A stretch of DNA of 64,000 nt from Actinomycetes bacterium (GTDB taxonomy: Bacteria; Actinomycetota; Acidimicrobiia; Acidimicrobiales; RAAP-2): positions 96,165 to 160,164 of the forward strand of contig JAKBNL010000003.1 of the NCBI GenBank assembly GCA_021831035.1, in the 5' to 3' direction. A model generated the notes under the pieces. That model saw nothing but the letters and a program-made list of their open reading frames with translations, was not told the origin of the DNA and made no database searches. Each line of letters begins with the position of its first letter. Positions within the stretch are counted from its first letter, which is position 1. Below, piece by piece: positions 10,591-18,052 of this stretch. A program made the translations under genes and the position numbers.

Positions 10591-11364
10591 TCAGCCCCGG
10601 TCCCACCAGACGGTGGCCAGCGTGCGCGTCGCCGGGACGGGGTGCTCGTCGAGGAAGCGGCGCACCTCGTCGTCGCGGGACGCGGGCAGGCAGAGCCGCG
10701 CGCGCGCGAAGGCGACGGCCTGTTCGGGATCGACCTCTCGGGTCGAGGTCGACGCGAAGGTCTCGAGGTGCGCGTCGAGGCCCATCTCGGCGAGGACCGC
10801 GACGAGGTCGGCGGGCGTCGGCCCGTCGGGACGCTCGAGGCCCCAGAAGTGGCGCCAGGCGTCGTTCATCGCGGTGAGCGGGTGGCGGGTGGGCATCTCG
10901 ATGACCACGCGCCGGCGCGCGTGCTCGTCGAGGGCCGCCAGGAAGGGCGCGACGTCACCGACGTTGTAGAGGACGTGGTGGCACGTCACGACGTCGGCGA
11001 CCGGGGCTCGGTCGGCGACGTCGGGCCAGTCACCCTCGAGGGTGGAGGACTCGACCCCTCGCCGACGCGCGTTCTCGCTGAACATCTCGAGCATCGCCGC
11101 CTGGTGGTCGACGCCGGTCAGGCGCCGCGCCGGCGGGACGAGGGCCATGGCGGCCACGCCGCCGCCACAGCCCACGTCGAGCACGCTGGCCTCGTCGCCG
11201 AGCGCCTCGCGCGCCCGGGCGTGGCTCGGGCTGTCGGCGACGCGCTCGGGCACACCGAAGAGCGCCGGCGGGTGGATCCACGGGCTCTCGGGCGCCTGGG
11301 CCAGGATCCCCTCGGGGATGGCCCAGGCGGCGAGGGCGGCCCTCCAGTCGTCGGCGGCCGTCAT
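10591..11364 (-). CDS. Class I SAM-dependent methyltransferase
   Basis: VLDVGCGGGVAAMALVPPARRLTGVDHQAAMLEMF. Confidence 0.85.
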   Translation of the reverse strand: MTAADDWRAALAAWAIPEGILAQAPESPWIHPPALFGVPERVADSPSHARAREALGDEASVLDVGCGGGVAAMALVPPARRLTGVDHQAAMLEMFSENARRRGVESSTLEGDWPDVADRAPVADVVTCHHVLYNVGDVAPFLAALDEHARRRVVIEMPTRHPLTAMNDAWRHFWGLERPDGPTPADLVAVLAEMGLDAHLETFASTSTREVDPEQAVAFARARLCLPASRDDEVRRFLDEHPVPATRTLATVWWDRG

Positions 11365-11367
11365 CGG

Positions 11368-11535
11368 CTAGTTGCCGCGCAGGCGCGAGAAGAAGCCCCC
11401 CCGCGAGCCCGACCCGCGGTCCTCGCAGGTGCAGCGTTCGCCCTTGGGCACGCCCGCCAGGGCCTGCTCGATGTGGTTGCCACAGCCCGACCAGGTCGGG
11501 CGTCCGCACGAGCGGCAGGTTGTCCGGTGGCACAT
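11368..11535 (-). CDS. Small Cys-rich protein (55 aa), probable metal-binding
   Basis: My translation MCHRTTCRSCGRPTWSGCGNHIEQALAGVPKGERCTCEDRGSGSRGGFFSRLRGN; aaggag RBS; below the ORF-track size cutoff. Confidence 0.75.
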   Translation of the reverse strand: MCHRTTCRSCGRPTWSGCGNHIEQALAGVPKGERCTCEDRGSGSRGGFFSRLRGN

Positions 11536-11546
11536 GTGTTGTCTCC

Positions 11547-11591
11547 TTAGGGGTTAGGGGTTAGGGGTTAGGGGTTGGTGGGTGGTGGGTG
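11547..11591. repeat. Telomere-like tandem repeat (TTAGGGG)x4 followed by TTGGTGGGTGGTGGGTG
   Basis: Exact 7-bp repeats at 11547, 11554, 11561 and 11568. Confidence 0.95.
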
Positions 11592-11625
11592 ACTCGGTCG
11601 CCGCCACGACGCGGCGGGCGGTGGC

Positions 11626-13263
11626 TCAGGCGAACTCCAGGGAGCGGGCCGCCGGTGACCGGCTCCAGGTCTCGAAGCCGCCGTCGAGGTTGCGCGCGTC
11701 GAGACCGAGGGCGCGCAGGATGCGCACGGCGGTCCAGCCGCGCACGCCGACCTGGCACACGACCAGCACCTCGGCGGCGTCGATCTCGGAGGCGCGCTCG
11801 CGCAGCTCGTCGACCGGGATGTTCTGCGACCCCGGGATGTGGCCGCGGGCGAACTCGCGGGTCGTGCGCACGTCGAGCAGGAGCGTACCCTCGGACTGGA
11901 GGTCGGCGACCTCGTCCCACTGGGCCGTCGTGCCGAGCCCCGAGAGCACGTTCTCGGCGACGTAGCCGAGCATGTTGACGGGGTCCTTCGCCGAGCTGAA
12001 GGGCGGCGCGTAGGCGAGCTCGAGGTCGGCGAGCTCCTCGGCCCGCAACCCGGCGCGCAGGGCCGTCGCGATGACGTCGATGCGCTTGTCGACCCCGTCG
12101 CGGCCGACCCCCTGGGCGCCCAGGATGGCGCCACTGGTCGGGTCGACGACCAGTTTGAGGGCCATCCCCTTGGCCCCGGGGTAGTAGCCGGCGTGTGAGC
12201 TCGGGTGGGTGTGGATGGCCTGGACCGGCCGGCCGGCCGCCCGGAGGCGCTTCTCGCTCCACCCGGTCACGGCGACCGTGAGGTCGAAGACCTTGACGAT
12301 CGCCGTCCCGAGGGCGGACCGGGGCCGGACGGGGCGTCCGGCGATGTGGTCGGCGGCGACGCGTCCCTGGCGGTTGGCGATGTTGGCGAGCGGCACGAGG
12401 GTCGCCGACCCGTCGAGCGCGTCGGACTTCTCGACGGCGTCGCCGACCGCGTAGACGGCGGGGTCGCTCGTGCGCTGGTACTCGTCGACGGCGATGCCGC
12501 CCTTGGGGCCGAGGGCGAGTCCGGCGGCTCGGGCCAGGTGGACCTCGGGGCGCACGCCGATGGCGACGACCACGAGGTCGGCGCCGAGGCGCTCCCCGTT
12601 GGCCAGGGTCACGGTCCGCGCGTCGAGCGCCTCGACCCCGGTGCCGAGGTAGACCGTGACGCCGTGGCGCACGAGCTCGGCGAGCACGTGCTCGGCCATC
12701 TCGGGGTCGAGCGGGCCGAGGAGTTGCTCGGTCGCCTCGACCACCGTCGTGTCGATGCCGCGTCGGTGCAGGTTCTCGGCCACCTCGAGCCCGACGAAGC
12801 CGCCCCCGATGACCACGGCCGTGCGGGCGTCGAGCGCGGCGTCGCGCAGCCGCTCCACGTCCTCCACGGTGCGCAGCGCCAGGGCCCGCTCGATCCCGGG
12901 GATCGGCGGGACGACGGCCTGGGCGCCCGGGCTGAGCACGAGCACGTCGTAGTCGACCTCGTAGGTCGTGTCGTGGTCGAGGTCGTGCACGCGCACGCGC
13001 TTGCGGGCGGTGTCGAGGGCCGTCGCCTCGTGACGCACGCGCACGTCGAGGCGGAAGCGCTGGTAGAGGGAGTCGGGCGTCTGCAAGAGCAGGTCGTCCT
13101 GGTCCTTGATGACGCCGCCCACGTAGTAGGGCAGTCCGCAGTTGGCGTACGAGACGTGGCCGCTCTTCTCCAGCACGACGATCTCGGCGTCGTCGAGGAG
13201 GCGGCGAAGGCGGGCGGCCGCGGACATGCCGCCGGCCACGCCACCGATGATGACCGCGCGCAC
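11626..13263 (-). CDS. FAD-dependent CoA-disulfide/persulfide reductase with C-terminal rhodanese domain
   Basis: VRAVIIGGVAGGMSAAARLRR; NCGLPYYVGG; C-terminal rhodanese with CQVGVRG active-site loop. Confidence 0.88.
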   Translation of the reverse strand: MRAVIIGGVAGGMSAAARLRRLLDDAEIVVLEKSGHVSYANCGLPYYVGGVIKDQDDLLLQTPDSLYQRFRLDVRVRHEATALDTARKRVRVHDLDHDTTYEVDYDVLVLSPGAQAVVPPIPGIERALALRTVEDVERLRDAALDARTAVVIGGGFVGLEVAENLHRRGIDTTVVEATEQLLGPLDPEMAEHVLAELVRHGVTVYLGTGVEALDARTVTLANGERLGADLVVVAIGVRPEVHLARAAGLALGPKGGIAVDEYQRTSDPAVYAVGDAVEKSDALDGSATLVPLANIANRQGRVAADHIAGRPVRPRSALGTAIVKVFDLTVAVTGWSEKRLRAAGRPVQAIHTHPSSHAGYYPGAKGMALKLVVDPTSGAILGAQGVGRDGVDKRIDVIATALRAGLRAEELADLELAYAPPFSSAKDPVNMLGYVAENVLSGLGTTAQWDEVADLQSEGTLLLDVRTTREFARGHIPGSQNIPVDELRERASEIDAAEVLVVCQVGVRGWTAVRILRALGLDARNLDGGFETWSRSPAARSLEFA

Positions 13264-13268
13264 CGGTA

Positions 13269-13580
13269 TCAGGCCAGACTCAAGAAGAGCTTCTGGAAGC
13301 GGTCGGCCAGCGCCGAGGACTCGGCGGTGCTCTCGGCGAGGCACTCGCGCATGCTCGAGGTGAGCATGGTGAAGGCCGCCGTGTTCACGGCCTTGGAGAC
13401 GGCGGCGATCTGGGTCACGATCTCCTCGCAGTTGCGCCCCTCTTCGATCATGCGCACCACGGCGCCGATCTGGCCCTGGGCGCGCTTCAGTCGGGTGGCG
13501 ATGGCGCGCACCTGATCCGCGTCGCGCAGCGCGCCCGGTCCCGGGAGCACCGTCGCGGCGCTCGTCTTTCGTTCGGTCAT
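13269..13580 (-). CDS. CsoR/RcnR/CstR-family (DUF156) transcriptional regulator
   Basis: IATRLKRAQGQIGAVVRMIEEGRNCEEIVTQIAAVSKAVNTAAFTMLTSSMRECLAE. Confidence 0.9.
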   Translation of the reverse strand: MTERKTSAATVLPGPGALRDADQVRAIATRLKRAQGQIGAVVRMIEEGRNCEEIVTQIAAVSKAVNTAAFTMLTSSMRECLAESTAESSALADRFQKLFLSLA

Positions 13581-13726
13581 CAGTGGCTCCCTTTCGTGAC
13601 CATGCGGATCATGCGGAGATTGGTGGCGACGAAGCGCCACGTCTGGTAGGCGAGGTTCTGGCGCCGGCGCAGCGTGCGCGGGGTGGGCAGCGGCGCGCGG
13701 GCGATCGTGTCGGGGGAGGTGTCCAT
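13580..13726 (-). CDS. Small basic protein (48 aa), translationally coupled to the CsoR-family gene
   Basis: My translation MDTSPDTIARAPLPTPRTLRRRQNLAYQTWRFVATNLRMIRMVTKGSH; ggggagg RBS-like sequence; stop/start overlap TGATG. Confidence 0.6.
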   Translation of the reverse strand: MDTSPDTIARAPLPTPRTLRRRQNLAYQTWRFVATNLRMIRMVTKGSH

Positions 13727-13729
13727 CGA

Positions 13730-15187
13730 TTACTCCGGGATCAGGTACCAGAAGGGGCGGGCCTTCGCCTTGTAGATGAAGAGCACGTGGAGCAGGTACT
13801 TGATCCAGTGCCCGGCGAGGCCGATCTCGCCGAAGGTGTCGGGGAGCGACCGGCCGGTGCCCGGGAAGCGGACGGGGTCGGGGACGATGGGGTACATCGT
13901 CATCGCGGCCGCCGAGCCGTGGCGCAGGCCCACCCCCGCCGAGGCCACGCAGGCGGCGCCCATGTCGGCCATCGAGGCGCGCCGGGCGCGGGTGCCGGCG
14001 CCGTGGCGGACGCGGTCGGCGATGGTGAGCGCGACGGTCTTGCCCATGACGCCCGAGGGCATGCCGGTGCGCGGGGGCGCCGGGGCGATGACGGTGCCGC
14101 GCGGGCTGGTGCGCGGGGTCGAGATCGCGTGGGGCGGGGCGAAGGCGATGCCGACCGCGAAGACGTTGGGGTAGCGCGGCGACTCGTAGGTCGACGGCCA
14201 GTCGGCCGGCGACCACTCCTCGGGCGACTTCGCGCCGTAGTCGGCGTCGACGCGCATGAACCCGTTCGGGGCGAAGACCTCGTCGGTGATCTCGGCGCCG
14301 GCGCGGTCGTAGGCCGCGAGCCCGGCGCCGCGGAAGGGCGGCAGGAGCATGGCGAAGTCGAACGTGAGGGCGTTCTGCGAGCCGTCGAGCTGCTCGTAGT
14401 GGATGACGCCCTCCTCGACGCGCTCGGCGTGGGCGCCCACCACGGCCTTCACCCCGCGCTCGCGGAAGAGCGACTCGGTCCAGAGCTGGGAGGTGGTCTG
14501 GACGTCACCGTGGCCGAAGACCAGCCCGCCGACCCCGAAGTCGCCCAGCTCGGCCTCGTTGGTGAAGTAGACGACCTCCACGAGGTCGCGCACGCCCGCG
14601 AGGCGCAGCTCGTGCTCGACGTTGAACGCGTACTCGAAGGCCGCGCCCTCGCAGGTGCAGGTCCCGTGGCCCACCCCCACGACGACGCGCTGGGGCTCGC
14701 CCCGGCGCGCCCGCGCGATCACGTCCCGGAGTCGCGCGGCTGCGTCGAGGGCGTGGGCCGGCGTGCAGACCGAGGCGGTGTGGCCGTCGGGGCCGAGCCC
14801 CGGAGTGGCCCCGAAGTTCAGCTTCGGGCCGGTGGCGTTGATGAGGTAGTCGTAGGCCACGAGTGACGTCTCCCCGTCGCGCTCGGCCCCGGTGGCGACG
14901 ACCTCGACGTGGGGGCGGGGGTCGCGCTCGGACCCCTCGGGGTAGAGCGCCGTGGCGCGCGCCTGGTGGAAGGTGATCCCCCTGCGCTCGTAGATCGGGG
15001 CGAGGGGGAAGGTGACCTGCTCGGCGCTCATGCGCCCGACGCCGACCCAGATGTTCGACGGGATCCAGTTCCAGTCCCGATTCGGCGAGACGACGACCAC
15101 CTCGTGGTCCCGTCCGAGGGCCCGACGCAGGTGCAGAGCGGCGGTGTGGCCCGAGATGCCCGCTCCTAGGACGACGACGCGTGCCAC
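13730..15187 (-). CDS. sqr: Sulfide:quinone oxidoreductase-like flavoprotein
   Basis: MARVVVLGAGISGHTAALHLRRALG; NWIPSNIWVGVGRM; GHGTCTCEGAAFEYAFNVE; C-terminal FWYLIPE. Confidence 0.85.
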   Translation of the reverse strand: MARVVVLGAGISGHTAALHLRRALGRDHEVVVVSPNRDWNWIPSNIWVGVGRMSAEQVTFPLAPIYERRGITFHQARATALYPEGSERDPRPHVEVVATGAERDGETSLVAYDYLINATGPKLNFGATPGLGPDGHTASVCTPAHALDAAARLRDVIARARRGEPQRVVVGVGHGTCTCEGAAFEYAFNVEHELRLAGVRDLVEVVYFTNEAELGDFGVGGLVFGHGDVQTTSQLWTESLFRERGVKAVVGAHAERVEEGVIHYEQLDGSQNALTFDFAMLLPPFRGAGLAAYDRAGAEITDEVFAPNGFMRVDADYGAKSPEEWSPADWPSTYESPRYPNVFAVGIAFAPPHAISTPRTSPRGTVIAPAPPRTGMPSGVMGKTVALTIADRVRHGAGTRARRASMADMGAACVASAGVGLRHGSAAAMTMYPIVPDPVRFPGTGRSLPDTFGEIGLAGHWIKYLLHVLFIYKAKARPFWYLIPE

Positions 15188-15219
15188 GCTCTGCCTCTCT
15201 GGCCCCGGACCCTCCGGTG

Positions 15220-15237
15220 GATACCCCCCAGGGTATC
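15220..15237. promoter_or_regulatory. Probable CsoR-family operator
   Basis: GATACCC-CCCA-GGGTATC, 33 bp upstream of sqr; resembles ATACCC...GGGTAT CsoR-family sites. Confidence 0.75.
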
Positions 15238-15299
15238 AGGAAGCGCCGGCGGTCGCAACACCCGGTGGACGGCGCGGCGCGGCTCGGGTGACGGCGCCG

Positions 15300-16055
15300 T
15301 CAGCCCCGGGCGTCGGGTCGCGGCCGTGGGCCGGGCGGCCACTGGGCGACGAGGGAGTAGCGGTCGCCGCGGATGAGGCTGCGGCGCCACTCGAGCGGAT
15401 CGTCACCGACGAGGGCCAGCCGCTCGATCGAGAAGGCCGCGACCCGCGGGGGCAGGCGCAGCAGCCGGCGCTCGGCCGGCTCGGGCACGACCGGGCGGAT
15501 TCGCTCCTCGCCGCCGGTGATCCGCTGGGCGCAGTGCTCGACGAGCAGCTCGTAGAGACCGCCGGAGGAGAGGTCGGCCTCGAGCAGTCCGCCGGCCCGG
15601 TCCCCCCGGAGCGAGGACCGGTCCCAGGCGATCGGCTCGGCCCCGGCGAAGCGGAGCCGTTCGATGTAGACGACCTCGTCGCCGACCTCGAGGGCCAGGT
15701 GCGTGGCGTCCTCGGCCGTGGCCGGCCGACGCCGCGCCGCGAGGACCTCGCTGCGCTCCTCGATGCCCCCGGCGCGCACCGTCGTCGCGAGGCTGTAGAG
15801 GGAGTGGAGGGGCTGCTCGAGGACCGGGGGGGTGACCGACGAGCCGCGGCCCCGCTGGCGCACCACCAGCCCCTCGGCGGCCAGGTGGCGCACGGCCTCG
15901 CGCACGGTCTGGCGGCTGATCTCGTAGGCCCGCGTCAACTCCTCGTCGGTGGGGAAGCGCTCGTGGAACTCGCCGTCGAGCAGCCGACGACGCAGGTCCT
16001 CGGCCGTCTGGGCCCACAGGGGCAGCGGGCTCGACCGATCCAGTGCGCCCGCCAT
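15300..16055 (-). CDS. GntR-family regulator with UTRA domain
   Basis: RFPTDEELTRAYEISRQTVREAVRHLAAEGLVVRQRGRGSSVT; UTRA-like C-terminus. Confidence 0.88.
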   Translation of the reverse strand: MAGALDRSSPLPLWAQTAEDLRRRLLDGEFHERFPTDEELTRAYEISRQTVREAVRHLAAEGLVVRQRGRGSSVTPPVLEQPLHSLYSLATTVRAGGIEERSEVLAARRRPATAEDATHLALEVGDEVVYIERLRFAGAEPIAWDRSSLRGDRAGGLLEADLSSGGLYELLVEHCAQRITGGEERIRPVVPEPAERRLLRLPPRVAAFSIERLALVGDDPLEWRRSLIRGDRYSLVAQWPPGPRPRPDARG

Positions 16056-16567
16056 CACGCCCCCGCGAGGAAGAACGAGCCCACCAGGACGACCAGGACG
16101 AAGAGCGTGACGAGGGCCATCGGCGCGTCCTTCTCGTAGGCGAACGAGACGACGCCGACGGCCACCCGCAGCACCGGGGTCAGGATCAAGATCAAGACGC
16201 CCAGCACGACGACCCCGCGGCCCTGGTCGTGGGCCAGGGCGCGTCCGAGCGCGCCGAAGGAGTGTGGGAACGACGTGGAGGCCGAGGTGAGCGCCCGGTA
16301 GGAGAGGGGCCCGCGCAGCGCCAGGTACGACCCGTGGTGAGCGAACATCAGGCCGAGCCCGACGGCGATGACGAGCACGCTGGCCACGACACCGACCCGC
16401 AGCACGAGGCTGATCGCCAGCTCCACCCGGTGGACCTTCACGGCCATACGGCGCGCCTCGTCGGGCGTGAGCTCTCGGCGGGCGCCGGAGCGCCCGAGCG
16501 CGGCCCGAGGGATCTCGGGGGCGGGACCGGGTGCGGGCTCGACCGGGGGGCGCGACGGGCCACTCAC
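16055..16567 (-). CDS. DUF1634 membrane protein
   Basis: Three TM segments, RRMAVKVHRVELAISLVLRVGVVASVLVIAVGL; adjacent to TauE permease as is common for this family. Confidence 0.75.
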   Translation of the reverse strand: MSGPSRPPVEPAPGPAPEIPRAALGRSGARRELTPDEARRMAVKVHRVELAISLVLRVGVVASVLVIAVGLGLMFAHHGSYLALRGPLSYRALTSASTSFPHSFGALGRALAHDQGRGVVVLGVLILILTPVLRVAVGVVSFAYEKDAPMALVTLFVLVVLVGSFFLAGA

Positions 16568-17403
16568 GCGAGGACCCCCTTCTGGAGCATCTCGAGCGAG
16601 ATGACCACGAGGACCACGACAAAGAGTATCCGGATGGTCTTGCTGGCGGTCCGACCGAGGATCCGGGCGCCGACGGTCGCTCCGAGCAGGACCCCGGCCG
16701 CGACCGGGGCCGCGATGATGGGGTCGATCTGGCCCCGGATGAAGTAGACGCCGGCGCTGGCCGCGGCCGTCACCCCGATCATGAAGTTGCTCGTCGCCGA
16801 GGAGACCTTCATCGGCAGGTGCATCGCGCTGTCCATGGCCGGCACCTTGAGCGCCCCCGAGCCGATGCCGAGCAGGGCGCTCACCAGACCGGCCGCGTAC
16901 ATGATCGACAGGCCCAGCTTGGTGCCGACGACCTTGTAGGCGATCTCGCGTCCCTCGGCGAGGTCGTGGTAGGAGCCGTGCAGGTTGAAGTAGTTGGCGA
17001 TCCGGTCGTTCGACACCGTGAGCGGCGCGTCCACGTGCCGGCGCCGGAAGGTCGTGACCGAGGAGTAGGCGAGGATGAGCCCGAAGAAGACGAACAAGAA
17101 CCGCACGGGCAGGAGCGTCGTGAGGTAGGCCCCGGTCAGTGCCCCGGTCGTCGTGGCGACCTCGAGGAACATCCCGGCGCGCAGGTTGGCCATCCGGTCG
17201 CGGACGTAGGCCGCCGCCGCACCGCTCGAGGTGGCGATCACCGAGACGATGCTCGCCCCGATGGCCAGGCGGATGTCGACGTGGTAGAGCAGCGTGAGGA
17301 CCGGGACGATCACGACCCCGCCCCCGAGGCCGACGAGCGACCCCAGGACCCCCGCCGCCACCGAGATGAGGGCCAGGGAGACCACGAAGTCCAGTGGCGT
17401 CAC
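16564..17403 (-). CDS. TauE/SafE-family sulfite exporter-like permease
   Basis: GVLGSLVGLGGGVVIVPVL; GIGSGALKVPAMDSAMHLPMKVSSATSNFMIGVTA. Confidence 0.88.
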   Translation of the reverse strand: MTPLDFVVSLALISVAAGVLGSLVGLGGGVVIVPVLTLLYHVDIRLAIGASIVSVIATSSGAAAAYVRDRMANLRAGMFLEVATTTGALTGAYLTTLLPVRFLFVFFGLILAYSSVTTFRRRHVDAPLTVSNDRIANYFNLHGSYHDLAEGREIAYKVVGTKLGLSIMYAAGLVSALLGIGSGALKVPAMDSAMHLPMKVSSATSNFMIGVTAAASAGVYFIRGQIDPIIAAPVAAGVLLGATVGARILGRTASKTIRILFVVVLVVISLEMLQKGVLA

Positions 17404-17409
17404 GCGCTA

Positions 17410-17438
17410 ATTGTACGTACATTCGTCTTTACATTCAA
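17410..17438 (-). promoter_or_regulatory. Promoter TTGAAT-17-TACAAT overlapped by palindrome TGTACGTACA
   Basis: Minus-strand -35/-10 with 17-nt spacer; palindrome 17412-17421; start codon GTG 17403 about 7 nt after the -10. Confidence 0.65.
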
Positions 17439-17439
17439 T

Positions 17440-17820
17440 TCACCCCACCGCACGTCCGCGCGGAGCGGCACCGACTAACGGCCGGCGCGCCCACGACGAG
17501 CTCACCGGCGGGCAGGACGCCGCGCTCGGGTTGGTGAGGTCTCTCGCGACCCGCACGAGCCGCGCCTCGTCGCGCACGAGGTCGGGCGCGACGGCGAGGC
17601 GGGCGAGGGCCGGGCCGTCGAGCCGGGCCACCGCGGCGACGCGTCGGCCCACGCTCCAGGTGGGGAGGGCGGAGGCGGTCGCCCGTGGGCCGAAGCGTCC
17701 GTACCCACCGACGTCGCCGGGGTGCAGCGGGGGTGCTTCGTCGTCGTCCTGCCACTCGGCGAGGGCGTCGAGGACCCCGGCGAGCTCGTCGACCCCGGGT
17801 ACCGCCACGGCGATCGCCAC
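17440..17820 (-). CDS. Hypothetical protein
   Basis: ORF of 126 aa (MAIAVAVPGVDELAGVLDALAEWQDDDEAPPLHPGDVGGYGRFGPRATAS...); coherent protein-like composition only. Confidence 0.5.
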   Translation of the reverse strand: MAIAVAVPGVDELAGVLDALAEWQDDDEAPPLHPGDVGGYGRFGPRATASALPTWSVGRRVAAVARLDGPALARLAVAPDLVRDEARLVRVARDLTNPSAASCPPVSSSWARRPLVGAAPRGRAVG

Positions 17821-17910
17821 GGTCCCCTCTCACCGCGCGCGGCGGCGCGGGGCCGCACGGGCGCGCCGAGCGGTGCGCTCCGATCGGGTCGGGGGCGACC
17901 GGCGTGGTGG

Positions 17911-17982
17911 CGCCCCCGGCAGGACTCGAACCTGCGCACATGGCTCCGGAGGCCAATGCTCTATCCGCTGAGCTACGGGGGC
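17911..17982 (-). tRNA. tRNA-Arg(CCG)
   Basis: Reverse complement GCCCCCGTAGCTCAGCGGATAGAGCATTGGCCTCCGGAGCCATGTGCGCAGGTTCGAGTCCTGCCGGGGGCG; cloverleaf with CTCCGGA anticodon loop. Confidence 0.93.
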
Positions 17983-18052
17983 GGTCCGACAAGACTACCG
18001 GACCCGCTGGATCGTGGCTCGGGCGACACGGGGGCACCCGTAAGGTCGTCTC

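Noticed and set aside
11547-11574. TTAGGGG array as a CRISPR or true chromosome telomere
   Set aside because: Unit is only 7 bp without spacers, and it is internal to an operon with genes on both sides.
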